DNA of 64,000 nucleotides from Sporosarcina quadrami (GTDB lineage: Bacteria; Bacillota; Bacilli; Bacillales_A; Planococcaceae). The position numbers and the translations under genes are program-made. Every line of letters begins with the position of its first letter. Within the stretch, counting starts at the first letter, position 1. The stretch spans positions 1 through 64,000 of the forward strand of contig NZ_JACSQN010000004.1 of NCBI RefSeq assembly GCF_014836615.1. The letters are read 5' to 3'. Below the pieces are notes generated by a model that worked only from the letters and a program-made list of their open reading frames with translations, ran no database searches and was not told the origin of the DNA. This document shows, piece by piece, positions 8,280-16,470 of the stretch.

Positions 8280-9824
8280 TTAAAAGAAACCAAGCTTCTC
8301 TTCAGCATAACTTACAAGCATGTTCTTCGTCTGTTGGTAATGATTTAGCATTTGCAGGTGGTTTTCGCGGCCTATTCCTGAAGCTTTATAGCCGCCGAAA
8401 GCAGCATGCGCCGGATACGCATGATAACAGTTCGTCCAGACACGTCCTGCTTCGATGCCGCGTCCGAAACGGTACGCCGTATTCATATCTCGTGTCCAAA
8501 CGCCTGAACCGAGTCCGTATAAAGTATCATTCGCAATTTCCAGTGCTTCTTCCTTTGTCTTAAATGTCGTAACGGAAACGACAGGTCCGAAAATCTCTTC
8601 CTGGAAGATGCGCATCTTATTATGCCCTTTAAACACTGTCGGCTGGATATAATACCCTCCTGCAAGATCTCCCTCAAGCTTATTCTGCTCTCCACCCGTC
8701 AGACATTCAGCACCTTCCTGTTTGCCGATATCTAAATAGGAAAGAATCTTTTCCATCTGTTCCGTTGATGCTTGCGCGCCCATCATCACTGTCGGGTCAA
8801 GCGGGTTGCCGATTTTAATCGCCTTGACACGTTCAAGCGCACGCTCCATGAATTTGTCGTAAATGGATTCCTGAATTAATGCGCGTGATGGGCATGTACA
8901 TACTTCACCTTGGTTCAGTGCGAACATGACAAATCCTTCGATTGCTTTATCGAGGAATGCATCATCTTCTGCCATGACGTCTTCAAAGAAGATGTTCGGC
9001 GACTTGCCACCAAGCTCCAGAGTCGCTGGAATCAAGTTCTGTGACGCATATTGCATAATGAGACGCCCTGTCGTCGTTTCTCCTGTGAATGCAATTTTTC
9101 CGATACGCGGATTAGAGGCAAGCGGCTTCCCTGCTTCAAGACCGAAACCGTTCACAACGTTCAACACGCCCGCCGGCAATAAATCCTCAATCAATTCCAC
9201 TAGTACCATGATGGAAGCCGGCGTCTGTTCAGCCGGTTTCAAGATGACACAGTTTCCTGCAGCAAGCGCCGGTGCCAACTTCCAGACAGCCATTAACAAC
9301 GGGAAATTCCACGGTATAATTTGACCGACTACCCCAATTGGCTCATGGAAATGATAAGCCACTGTATCATTATCAATTTGACTTACGCCACCTTCTTGCG
9401 CACGAATTGCCGATGCAAAATAACGGAAGTGGTCAATCGCAAGTGGTAAATCGGCATTCAACGTTTCACGAACTGCCTTGCCGTTTTCCCACGTTTCCGC
9501 AACCGCAAGCATCTCAAGATTCTGCTCCATTCGGTCTGCAATTTTCAGCAATATGTTCGCACGCTCCGTCACCGAAGTCTTTCCCCAAGCATCTTTCGCC
9601 GCATGCGCTGCATCTAACGCAAGCTCGATGTCTTCCGCTGTTGACCGTGCAACTTGCGTGAATACTTTACCCGTCACAGGTGTCGGATTGTCAAAGTATT
9701 GGCCATTTGTCGGCGCCGTCCACTTTCCTCCGATGAAATTATCGTAGCGTTCCTTAAAGTTCACCTTCGCCCCTTCTGTGTTCGGAAATGCATAAACATG
9801 ATTCTCCACTGCTTGTACCATCAT
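8280..9824 (-). CDS. NAD(P)-dependent aldehyde dehydrogenase, ExaC/AldA type
   Basis: 514 residues, ALDH superfamily, oxidising aldehydes such as acetaldehyde to acids in the cytosol. Visible motifs are [20 protein letters not shown] (cofactor binding), [10 protein letters not shown], the catalytic-base region [14 protein letters not shown], and [15 protein letters not shown] with the nucleophilic cysteine in the slot usually written GQxC. The C-terminus has the ExaC-like [30 protein letters not shown] precedes a double ATG. It is coupled to DUF779, the usual partner of this subgroup. A role for a similar enzyme in oxidising C30 carotenoid aldehydes is known in staphylococci, but nothing here ties this gene to that job. 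Confidence 0.93.
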   Translation of the reverse strand: MMVQAVENHVYAFPNTEGAKVNFKERYDNFIGGKWTAPTNGQYFDNPTPVTGKVFTQVARSTAEDIELALDAAHAAKDAWGKTSVTERANILLKIADRMEQNLEMLAVAETWENGKAVRETLNADLPLAIDHFRYFASAIRAQEGGVSQIDNDTVAYHFHEPIGVVGQIIPWNFPLLMAVWKLAPALAAGNCVILKPAEQTPASIMVLVELIEDLLPAGVLNVVNGFGLEAGKPLASNPRIGKIAFTGETTTGRLIMQYASQNLIPATLELGGKSPNIFFEDVMAEDDAFLDKAIEGFVMFALNQGEVCTCPSRALIQESIYDKFMERALERVKAIKIGNPLDPTVMMGAQASTEQMEKILSYLDIGKQEGAECLTGGEQNKLEGDLAGGYYIQPTVFKGHNKMRIFQEEIFGPVVSVTTFKTKEEALEIANDTLYGLGSGVWTRDMNTAYRFGRGIEAGRVWTNCYHAYPAHAAFGGYKASGIGRENHLQMLNHYQQTKNMLVSYAEEKLGFF

Positions 9825-10373
9825 CCATTCCTCCTTGTTCTTTATAGATTGCTATAGATAAGTGCAAAATGCACACAAAGCCAACATATGTTGTGCGTGT
9901 TAACTCTATTCCAGATGTATGCGCTTTCATTTTATTCTCAATAAAAACTTCCGATTCGCTAACGGAAGACTGTAAATTCATTCTATCCGACTATATCGAC
10001 AATTGCAAGAGTAGTAGAGGGGAGCAAATTACGACAAAATTTGCGGTAAGGAAGAGGTCCAGAACCTAGTATCACCGACTCTCAGGCACTTATCACCGAC
10101 TCTGACGCTTTTACCACCCGCTCGTCATAAATTCGGATATTTCATGTGAATTAAGCATCGTCCTAGTCATCGAAATTTTCTTATCACCGCTTATTCACAT
10201 TCTATCACCGCTTAACCCTGTTCTATCACCGCTCAACCGCACTCTATCACAACTCACCCATTTTCTAGGCGACTAAAACTCAAATGTTTATCATTCATTC
10301 ATACCTCCGTAATAATTTGTTCATAATCTCCCAGTACACTAAACATACCAACTACACGAGAGGGGTTTTATTC
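9825..10373. other. 549-bp divergent intergenic region
   Basis: It holds two small palindromes close to the aldehyde dehydrogenase start, GTGCAAAATGCAC (near 9861) and CAACATATGTTG (near 9881), which may be regulator sites. It also holds the 21-bp repeat array described separately and the htrA leader with Shine-Dalgarno GAGAGGGG. I see no convincing gene; open frames across the array are fortuitous. Confidence 0.6.
10070..10265. repeat. 21-bp tandem array, core TATCACCGCT
   Basis: Core TATCACCG starts at 10070, 10091, (TACCACCCG) 10112, then after a gap at 10182, 10203, 10224 and (TATCACAAC) 10245. Every step inside a block is exactly 21 bp. Each unit has a 10-base conserved word and an 11-base variable linker. 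Units are in direct orientation. The array lies between two divergent genes, about 110 bp upstream of htrA. Confidence 0.85.
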
Positions 10374-11522
10374 ATGGCAAACTTAGCAACACGGATCGTA
10401 TCCATGGTCGGCGCAGGAGCACTCGGTTCGGCGTTAACATTAGGCGTTGTGACAAATACGGATTTATTGCAACCAACAGCTGCACCACAGGAGACTCCTA
10501 CAAACGTCACTTCCCAAAACATTGTACAGACGTCAGCTACAAAGCAACCACAAACACTTTCAGACATGGTCGCACACGCGTCAAAAGCTATCGTAGGTGT
10601 GTCCAATTTAAAAGACACCGGCAATCGATTTGCAGGTAATTCTTCATTGCAGGAGTACGGGACAGGTTCTGGTGTCATCTATAAAATTGATGGTGATCAT
10701 GCGTATATCGTGACAAATAACCACGTCATCGAAGGCTCACAAAAAGTCGAAGTGACACTTCATGACGGGGAAAAAGCGGAAGCGGAACTCATTGGTAGCG
10801 ATGCGCTCACGGACTTGGCGGTGTTGAAAGTCTCAAGCAAAGGCATCGATACAGCACTCGAATTCGGAGATTCAGACAAATTACGCGCCGGGGATTCAGT
10901 CGTAGCTATCGGAAATCCGCTTAGTCTCGATTTCTCCGGAACGGTTACACAAGGCATCATTAGTGCGCCGTCGCGTTCCATCGATGTGCAAACGACAGCG
11001 GGCAACTGGCAGATGAACGTTATCCAGACCGACGCAGCTATAAACCCCGGTAACAGTGGCGGAGCACTCATAAACTTGGACGGCGAACTGATCGGAATTA
11101 ACAGTTTGAAGATTAAAGAAAGTGGCGTGGAAGGACTTGGGTTTGCGATTCCGAGCAATGATGTCGTTCCATTAGTCGATCAGATTACTGAAAAAGGCAA
11201 AATTGAACGACCTTACATTGGTATTGGACTCGCGGATCTAGCGGACGTACCTTATATGTACGTCCAACACTTGCCGCAAGAAGTAAAAGGCGGCGTCATC
11301 GTCACTAGTATTGATCCATTATCTGCCGCAGCCAAAGCCGGTTTGAAAGAACAGGACGTCATTACAGCCATTAACGATACTGAAATAAAGGACTCCATGG
11401 AACTTCGCCAATTCCTTTATTCCAAACTGAAAATCGGCGATAAGGCAAAATTCACAGTGTATACAGGGTCAGAAAAACGGTCTGTTGAATTGACACTAAC
11501 AAGTAATTCTCCAGCGAAATAA
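10374..11522 (+). CDS. HtrA/DegP-like membrane-anchored serine protease with PDZ domain
   Basis: 382 residues. A hydrophobic N-terminal segment (residues about 8-26) should anchor it with the protease outside. The trypsin-like domain has the triad His117 (VTNNHV), Asp147 (LTDLAV) and Ser228 (NPGNSGGAL). A C-terminal PDZ domain (about 280-375) includes GGVIVTSIDPLSAAAKAG. HtrA proteases degrade or refold misfolded exported proteins. The ATG at 10374 follows GAGAGGGG. The next genes encode a two-component system. In Bacillus subtilis CssRS controls HtrA and HtrB and lies beside htrB, so a functional link is plausible although a terminator separates them here. Confidence 0.92.
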   Translation: MANLATRIVSMVGAGALGSALTLGVVTNTDLLQPTAAPQETPTNVTSQNIVQTSATKQPQTLSDMVAHASKAIVGVSNLKDTGNRFAGNSSLQEYGTGSGVIYKIDGDHAYIVTNNHVIEGSQKVEVTLHDGEKAEAELIGSDALTDLAVLKVSSKGIDTALEFGDSDKLRAGDSVVAIGNPLSLDFSGTVTQGIISAPSRSIDVQTTAGNWQMNVIQTDAAINPGNSGGALINLDGELIGINSLKIKESGVEGLGFAIPSNDVVPLVDQITEKGKIERPYIGIGLADLADVPYMYVQHLPQEVKGGVIVTSIDPLSAAAKAGLKEQDVITAINDTEIKDSMELRQFLYSKLKIGDKAKFTVYTGSEKRSVELTLTSNSPAK

Positions 11523-11532
11523 ATCATAAGAG

Positions 11533-11566
11533 CCCCTCTACCTCATCTAAGCGGTGGAGGGGTTTT
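11533..11566 (+). terminator. Rho-independent terminator of htrA-like gene
   Basis: CCCCTCTACC (11533-11542) pairs with GGTGGAGGGG (11553-11562), with one T/G wobble, and is followed by TTTTAAAT. A TATAAT-like element just downstream (near 11573) could be the -10 of the response regulator gene. Confidence 0.8.
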
Positions 11567-11614
11567 AAATGGTATAATCGATAGACAAACGACCTCGAAA
11601 AGGAGGGCACACCA

Positions 11615-12310
11615 ATGAAAATCCTAGTAATTGAAGATAACGAAAGTGTTGCATCCATGATTGATATGTTTTTTGAAAAAGAGCAGATTCAAGGCGAATT
11701 CGCGAAAGACGGAATCACCGGATATGAACGCGCCCTGTCCGAGCAATGGGATTGCCTCATCATCGATTGGATGTTGCCAGGGATGGATGGTGTCACGATT
11801 TGCCGAAAACTTCGGAAGGCTGATGTTGCCGTGCCCATTATTATGTTAACAGCGAAGGACAGCGAGTCCGATCAGGTGCTTGGACTAGAAATGGGGGCAG
11901 ATGATTATGTTACGAAGCCGTTCAGTCCGCTTGCTTTGATGGCACGGATTCGCGCAGTGACTCGCAGATATGCGAATCATAAAGATGAAGAACAAGATGA
12001 AAATTTATTAAAAACAGCTCATTTCACATTGAACACGAGTACGCGGGAAGTCTTGCTTGACGGTAATTCCGTGCCTAACCTGACACCAAAGGAATTCGAT
12101 TTACTTCATTTTTTCATTCAACATCCAAAACAAGTTTTCTCACGTGAACAGTTATTGGACCGCGTATGGGGTTTTGACTTCTATGGGGATGACCGAACAG
12201 TTGATGTGCACATTAAACGGTTGCGGTCGAAAGTATCGACAGACAATCAACCGTTTTTTCATACGGTTTGGGGTGTCGGTTACCGTTTCGATGAGTCGGT
12301 GGTGACTTAA
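11615..12310 (+). CDS. OmpR/PhoB-family response regulator
   Basis: 231 residues. The receiver domain (1-118) has the acidic pocket (IEDNE), phospho-acceptor Asp in LIIDWMLPGMDG (near residue 52), the TAKD threonine and the conserved K of VTKPF. The winged-helix domain (about 132-228) ends with the DNA-binding GDDRTVDVHIKRLRSK helix. AAGGAGG lies 8 bases before the ATG. The histidine kinase starts one base after its stop, so they form a coupled pair. The receiver resembles B. subtilis YclJ in wording; CssR is the alternative suggested by the htrA neighbour. I cannot decide between these. Confidence 0.94.
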   Translation: MKILVIEDNESVASMIDMFFEKEQIQGEFAKDGITGYERALSEQWDCLIIDWMLPGMDGVTICRKLRKADVAVPIIMLTAKDSESDQVLGLEMGADDYVTKPFSPLALMARIRAVTRRYANHKDEEQDENLLKTAHFTLNTSTREVLLDGNSVPNLTPKEFDLLHFFIQHPKQVFSREQLLDRVWGFDFYGDDRTVDVHIKRLRSKVSTDNQPFFHTVWGVGYRFDESVVT

Positions 12311-12311
12311 C

Positions 12312-13718
12312 ATGAAGATCAAGTATTTCTACCAACAGCTCGCCAGTCATCTGAGCGTCATTATTATCGCCTTCCTCATCCTCAGTCTCGTGTTCTCCCA
12401 TTTCGTCGAGCAGTTCGTCTATGACAATAAAACCGAGGAACTCGCTTCGTACGGGCAGTCAATTCTGCAAGATATCGGCCAAATACGTGGAGATTCACGA
12501 CAGACACTGCAATCGTATGGACATGTGCTCAAAGGACAGGATATCCAGTATAGCTTGTTCGATGAGAAGTCTAAAATCATTTATTCAACTGGATTGAAAA
12601 CGCCTTTAATCGAACTTAATCAGGACGAATGGAAAGCATTGCAAAGTGGAAAAACGATTACCGTTAAACAGGAATTCAAGCGTTTCGAACAGGCGGTGAC
12701 ATTTGTATTGCTGCCTTATTTCCATCACAATCAGTTCGTGGGCGGGGTTTTATTAACATCCCCTATAAAAGGATCGCGTGACATCATCTCACAAATGAAC
12801 AGTTATATACTGTACACAACTTTCATCGCACTTGCAATCGCACTTGTTTTGAGCGGGCTACTGTCCACCTTCCACGGCAGGCGTATCAAGCATCTACGCG
12901 CCGCAACCGCAAATGTCGCGCAAGGTGATTATTCCGTGCGCATCCCGACAGCTAAGATTGATGAAATCGGAGATCTTGCAGGTGATTTTAACGCCATGGT
13001 CGAAAAGCTTGAAGCATCCATGAATGAAATCGAAAGTCTAGAAAACAGACGACGACAGTTCATGGCAGATGTATCGCATGAACTTAGGACGCCGCTCACA
13101 ACAATTCGTGGCATCATTGAAGGACTGCGCAACGACATGATTTCAGAATCAGAAAAAGAACGCGGATTGCAATTAGCAAGCAGTGAAGCAATGCGACTCA
13201 TGCGACTTGTGAATGAAAACTTGGACTACGAAAAGATCCGTTCCAATCAAGTGACGCTTGTTAAACAAGACATCCAACTGAAGGAATTGCTCGAAATCAT
13301 CCAAGAGCAACTGGAAGATGCAGCAGCAGAAAAAGGGAATCACATTATCGTGGAAGTGGATGAAGGCGTTATTGTTCACGCTGATTATGATAGGCTCACA
13401 CAAGTGTTAATTAACATTACGAAAAACAGTATTCAATTCACGAAAGGCGGGATAATTCAGTTGCGCGGATACATACAAAACGATGCGACAACCATTGAGA
13501 TTGAAGACACAGGAATCGGTATGGATTCCGAGGAAGTCGAGCATATTTGGAACAGATTTTACAAAGCGGTCGACTCGCGTACGACAAATCCGTACGGAGA
13601 ATTCGGTCTTGGCTTATCCATAGTCAAACAGCTTGTCACGTTGCATGGCGGAAAGATTCACGTTGAAAGTTTGAAAGGGCAAGGAACGAAATTCCGAATC
13701 GAATTGCCGATTGAATAG
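12312..13718 (+). CDS. Membrane sensor histidine kinase (HAMP-HisKA-HATPase)
   Basis: 468 residues. TM1 is about 13-32, an extracytoplasmic sensor loop runs to about 155, and TM2 is about 160-182. A HAMP linker follows (GRRIKHLRAATANVAQGDYS). The HisKA domain has the phosphorylated His in DVSHELRTPLTTIRG (about residue 257). The ATPase domain has N-box KNSIQFT, G1 box EDTGIGMDSEE and G2 box EFGLGLSIVKQL. It is the cognate kinase of the response regulator one base upstream. The sensor loop shows no recognisable domain; envelope or secretion stress is a guess from the neighbouring htrA. Confidence 0.94.
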   Translation: MKIKYFYQQLASHLSVIIIAFLILSLVFSHFVEQFVYDNKTEELASYGQSILQDIGQIRGDSRQTLQSYGHVLKGQDIQYSLFDEKSKIIYSTGLKTPLIELNQDEWKALQSGKTITVKQEFKRFEQAVTFVLLPYFHHNQFVGGVLLTSPIKGSRDIISQMNSYILYTTFIALAIALVLSGLLSTFHGRRIKHLRAATANVAQGDYSVRIPTAKIDEIGDLAGDFNAMVEKLEASMNEIESLENRRRQFMADVSHELRTPLTTIRGIIEGLRNDMISESEKERGLQLASSEAMRLMRLVNENLDYEKIRSNQVTLVKQDIQLKELLEIIQEQLEDAAAEKGNHIIVEVDEGVIVHADYDRLTQVLINITKNSIQFTKGGIIQLRGYIQNDATTIEIEDTGIGMDSEEVEHIWNRFYKAVDSRTTNPYGEFGLGLSIVKQLVTLHGGKIHVESLKGQGTKFRIELPIE

Positions 13719-13722
13719 TAAA

Positions 13723-13759
13723 AAGGAAGCCGTCATGCATTCGTCCTGACGGCTTCCTT
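13723..13759. terminator. Bidirectional terminator between kinase and convergent gene
   Basis: AAGGAAGCCGTCA (13723-13735) and TGACGGCTTCCTT (13747-13759) form a perfect 13-bp stem between two convergent genes. A-rich sequence on the left and T/C on the right provide tails for both directions. Confidence 0.8.
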
Positions 13760-14227
13760 CTATTCATTTACCTGCGTCAATATGACGCCATCTTCACTCA
13801 CTTCTCGGGTAAACAATACATCATCCTTCGCGTACAGTTTCGTGTATGTCGCTTCCCGCTCCGGTTGAACCATATTGATTGCAAAACCGTTGCTATACAC
13901 ATGGCCATATACATAACAGACGACCTGATCATCTTTCATGAAAACAAGCTGGTTCATACCTTCGCTCGTCGTCTCCTGAATGGCATCCCATTTATAGCCG
14001 ACTGTCTCGTACACTACATCTTTTGACACATAAGGCGTAAATGAATAGACGTAATCCCATTCGAACGGTGTAATGTCGGATAGCTTCACAGGCTCCGTTT
14101 CTTTCAAATTCAGAATTTCCTCTTTCAACAATTCTCGATTATCGTCCGCTATATTTTTATGCAACAGTTGATAGATTACTAATCCTGCAATTACGACGAG
14201 TAAGCAGACCGTTAATATCTTTTTCAT
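13760..14227 (-). CDS. Secreted or membrane-anchored hypothetical protein
   Basis: 155 residues. One N-terminal hydrophobic helix (about 4-22, TVCLLVVIAGLVIYQLL) with no lipobox acts as signal or anchor. The rest is a soluble domain with aromatic motifs (TPFEWDYVYSFTPYVSKD, ETVGYKWD) and a C-terminal beta-rich region. I do not recognise the family. It is alone on its strand between the two-component terminator and a tetR gene about 60 bases upstream, and could be cotranscribed with neither. Confidence 0.8.
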   Translation of the reverse strand: MKKILTVCLLVVIAGLVIYQLLHKNIADDNRELLKEEILNLKETEPVKLSDITPFEWDYVYSFTPYVSKDVVYETVGYKWDAIQETTSEGMNQLVFMKDDQVVCYVYGHVYSNGFAINMVQPEREATYTKLYAKDDVLFTREVSEDGVILTQVNE

Positions 14228-14284
14228 AGCTCCGTCTCCCCTTTTGTAATAGGACGATACCGCAGAAGGGGAGGTTCACTGTTT

Positions 14285-14872
14285 TCAGTCCACACAGATT
14301 GAATTGATATGATAACGAAGTGTCTTCTTCACACGCTCAGGCTGTAAGCGTTCTGAATCAAAAAGAGCGTGCATCGCAATCCCGTCAATTATTGCATAGA
14401 GCCGCTCAGCTTCCATATCTAGATCCAGTCCCTCTTTTAGTAAACCGCTGGCATTCAAATAGGCAATCAATTTATGAGCCCCTACAAAAATACCGTCATC
14501 AGGTACATCCAATTCATGTTTTCGGTGTTTTACATGCGCCATAAACGCGAACCACACTTCCATTTCAGCGAGTGATTCTTCATTTATCGGTACAATTTCC
14601 AATATGACCGCCATGATCATGTCTTTCGGCAACATATTTTGTTGAGCAACCGCTTCAATCCGCTCCGTCGCCCTTTCCCTAACAAGCGTCATCGCATAGA
14701 CTAGCAAATCATCTTGGTTTTTAAAATAATGACGTAGCGCCCCTAACGATAGCCCCGCCTCTTCCGCAATATTCCGCACTGTCGCCCCTTCCATCCCTTT
14801 ATCCAAAATGACCCGCCACATAGCTTCTGCAATCTGTTTCATACGCTCATCATGATTTACGATTTTCGGCAT
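14285..14872 (-). CDS. TetR/AcrR family repressor, probably from a leaderless mRNA
   Basis: 195 residues. The N-terminal helix-turn-helix (about 10-55) has TVRNIAEEAGLSLGALRHYF, typical of TetR. The C-terminal ligand domain is helical (EMEVWFAFMAHVKHR), resembling BetI/PksA-type members. The ATG at 14872 has no Shine-Dalgarno sequence. A TTGTTA-17-TACAAT promoter ends six bases before it, so transcription should start at or next to the ATG and translation would be leaderless. A GTG eight codons upstream also lacks a ribosome-binding site and would lie inside the promoter. Two copies of a 27-bp operator-like repeat flank the divergent promoters, suggesting autoregulation and control of the membrane protein gene at 14987. 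Confidence 0.92.
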   Translation of the reverse strand: MPKIVNHDERMKQIAEAMWRVILDKGMEGATVRNIAEEAGLSLGALRHYFKNQDDLLVYAMTLVRERATERIEAVAQQNMLPKDMIMAVILEIVPINEESLAEMEVWFAFMAHVKHRKHELDVPDDGIFVGAHKLIAYLNASGLLKEGLDLDMEAERLYAIIDGIAMHALFDSERLQPERVKKTLRYHINSICVD

Positions 14873-14899
14873 ACTATTATTGTAGAATAAATTCACAAG

Positions 14900-14973
14900 T
14901 TTAACAATACACTTGTATTAAATAAACAGAATATGCTATTATTTAATTTAACAATACAACTGTGCTAAATAAA
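14900..14973. promoter_or_regulatory. Divergent promoters with duplicated TetR operator
   Basis: A 27-bp sequence occurs at 14900-14926 and again at 14947-14973, each beginning TTTAACAATACA and ending TAAATAAA. Copy 1 has a near-palindromic centre (AATACACTTGTATT). Copy 1 covers the -35 of the tetR promoter (TTGTTA, 14907-14902) and the -35 of the rightward promoter (TTGTAT 14913-14918, 18 bases, TATTAT 14937-14942, with an upstream TG). Copy 2 lies at the rightward start site. Binding of the adjacent TetR protein would block both genes. Confidence 0.65.
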
Positions 14974-14986
14974 AGGAGTGCTCGTT

Positions 14987-15526
14987 TTGAATTTCATTGC
15001 TTGGACAATTGTTGCTTGTGAAATCGGTTTCTGGGTTGTCATACTTGCCGGCCTCGTTACTCGCTATGTATTTAACCGAAAACGACTCGGCTTATTTCTT
15101 CTTGCCCTCACACCTGCAGTAGACCTACTTCTTTTAATCGTAACTTCTGCGGACCTTTATAACGGAGCAACCGCAACGCAAGTGCATGCCATCGCCGCCA
15201 TATACCTCGGTGTTTCCGTGGCATTCGGGAAAAGCATGATCCGGTGGGCGGATGAACGATTTGTTTTCTATGTAAAAAAGCAAGGACCGAAACCAGTTCG
15301 CAGAACAGGTTGGGATCATGCCAAGCATTCGTTGAAAGGATCGCTTCAACATGTGCTCGCATTCATTATCGGTGGCGCCTTCCTTGCCACAATGATTTAC
15401 CTAATTGACGATCCCACAAAAACAGAGGCGCTATGGGGCATGCTGAAACTATGGACACTCGCGCTCGGCATTGATTTCGTCATATCGATTTCGTATTTCA
15501 TTTGGCCTAGACCAGCAAAAGCATAA
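14987..15526 (+). CDS. Multi-helix membrane protein (YmcC-like)
   Basis: 179 residues from a TTG start with AAAAGGAG eight bases upstream. Five or six transmembrane helices are visible (about 3-25, 36-56, 66-86, 122-142, 150-172) around a basic loop (KKQGPKPVRRTGWDHAKH). The protein resembles uncharacterised Bacillus YmcC-type proteins found next to TetR regulators. The operator copies in its promoter imply control by the divergent TetR, so it may respond to the same membrane-active or small-molecule signal. The frame continues open for 64 codons after the stop (see next entry). Confidence 0.82.
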   Translation: MNFIAWTIVACEIGFWVVILAGLVTRYVFNRKRLGLFLLALTPAVDLLLLIVTSADLYNGATATQVHAIAAIYLGVSVAFGKSMIRWADERFVFYVKKQGPKPVRRTGWDHAKHSLKGSLQHVLAFIIGGAFLATMIYLIDDPTKTEALWGMLKLWTLALGIDFVISISYFIWPRPAKA

Positions 15527-15529
15527 TCA

Positions 15530-15721
15530 TGGAATAGAAGTCGCCCGATTTTCATAAAAACGCATAAGTCGCTTCAAAAAGTCTCCGTAGGGTACTATAC
15601 AGATGCTTGGAATTGGATGCCTTCCATTGTATTCCCGTTCATCTTCCCATTTGCCACATTAATTGTCGGGCTCATTTTAATGAATTGTTATTTCCCGTTT
15701 AGAAAACGGATATCAACGTAA
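15530..15721 (+). pseudogene. Coding-like in-frame extension, possible gene remnant
   Basis: Directly after the TAA of the preceding gene, in the same frame, an open stretch reads NRSRPIFIKTHKSLQ then one hydrophobic helix (SIVFPFIFPFATLIVGLILM), ends FPFRKRIST and stops at 15721, just before a terminator. It has no start codon with a ribosome-binding site; the only internal ATG is within WNWM. Codon choice looks protein-like. It may be the tail of a longer or second membrane protein truncated by deletion. Confidence 0.35.
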
Positions 15722-15750
15722 AGAGCCGACCTACAACGGATCGGCTTTTC
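15721..15750 (+). terminator. Rho-independent terminator
   Basis: AGCCGA (15724-15729) pairs with TCGGCT (15741-15746), extended by AA/TT, followed by TTTTCTTG on the + strand. It terminates the membrane-protein transcript and lies 20 bases from the convergent esterase gene. Confidence 0.65.
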
Positions 15751-15768
15751 TTGTACTGAAATACCTGC

Positions 15769-16377
15769 TCAGCTTATCTTCAAAAACTCCTTATACCACT
15801 TAGCCGCTTCACTTGCTTCCGTCTGGGATAACTGATGGCCATTGCTTTCCCAATACACTTCCGTTCTTGCGCCTGCCTTCGTTAACATATGCAGCAAATC
15901 CAATGTTTCCTTCGACGGTATTAAGGGATCATTTTTGCCTGCGCCTATAAAAATCGGCACACTACTCAAATCAGGCAGCTCAACGCCGCGGATTGGTACC
16001 ATCGGGTGGAACAAGATGGCTCCCTTTAATGTATTTACATGATGAAACAGCAAGCTCCCCGCAATATTCGCGCCGTTTGAATAACCTACAGCTACGATTT
16101 CCGAACGGCTAAATCCGTATTTATCGGAAGCTTCGTCTAAAAACGCATGCAGTTCATTTGTTCTGAACACTAGATCCTCTTCGTCAAATACGTTTTGCGC
16201 TAACCTCTTAAAAAAACGCGGCATGCCGTTCTCCAGCACATTTCCGCGAACACCGAGTACTGAGGCTTCCGGATCGATGAACTCTGCAAGTGGCAGTAAA
16301 TCCTCTTCGTTCCCACCTGTACCATGCAACAGTAGAAGTGTCCTTGAATTCGTCCCTTGCTTGAATATATGTTTCAT
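15769..16377 (-). CDS. Alpha/beta hydrolase, carboxylesterase/phospholipase family (MhqD-like)
   Basis: 202 residues, a compact alpha/beta hydrolase. Oxyanion motif LLLLHGTGGNEEDL near the start, nucleophile elbow GYSNGAN (Ser near residue 99), acid in GKNDPLIP and catalytic His in SNGHQL. The sequence matches the predicted hydrolases often annotated as phospholipase/carboxylesterase, including B. subtilis MhqD, which is induced by quinones and catechols. The substrate is unknown. No ring-cleavage dioxygenase partner is present, so the Mhq link is by family only. It stands alone on its strand. Confidence 0.9.
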   Translation of the reverse strand: MKHIFKQGTNSRTLLLLHGTGGNEEDLLPLAEFIDPEASVLGVRGNVLENGMPRFFKRLAQNVFDEEDLVFRTNELHAFLDEASDKYGFSRSEIVAVGYSNGANIAGSLLFHHVNTLKGAILFHPMVPIRGVELPDLSSVPIFIGAGKNDPLIPSKETLDLLHMLTKAGARTEVYWESNGHQLSQTEASEAAKWYKEFLKIS

Positions 16378-16424
16378 AATATGCCCCCTAACTATAATCT
16401 CGAATTAAAAGCAATAATAACAAA

Positions 16425-16455
16425 GCAAACTCCCTTTATCAAAAAGGAAGTTTGC
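16425..16455 (-). terminator. Hairpin terminator of the Fn3/DUF3238 gene
   Basis: GCAAACTCCCTTT (from 16425) and AAAGGAAGTTTGC (to 16455) form a stem with one mismatch. On the minus strand TTTGTTATTATTGC follows. It lies 16 bases past the stop of the gene at 16471. Confidence 0.6.
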
Positions 16456-16470
16456 ATGGATGTTTGGCAT

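Noticed and set aside
8280..9824. Assignment of the dehydrogenase as the carotenoid-specific AldH
   Set aside because: It pairs with DUF779 and has ExaC-type features. It is 20 kb from crt and lacks the TTRTACA operator.
9840..9895. Sigma-54 promoter for the aldehyde dehydrogenase gene
   Set aside because: A TGGC..TGCA match exists, but the GG to GC distance is two bases short of the -24/-12 spacing.
10070..10265. Possible CRISPR array
   Set aside because: The period is 21 bp with cores of about 10 bases, far shorter than CRISPR repeats and spacers. No cas genes are in the window. The same holds for the arrays at 17871, 20052, 24515 and 58051.
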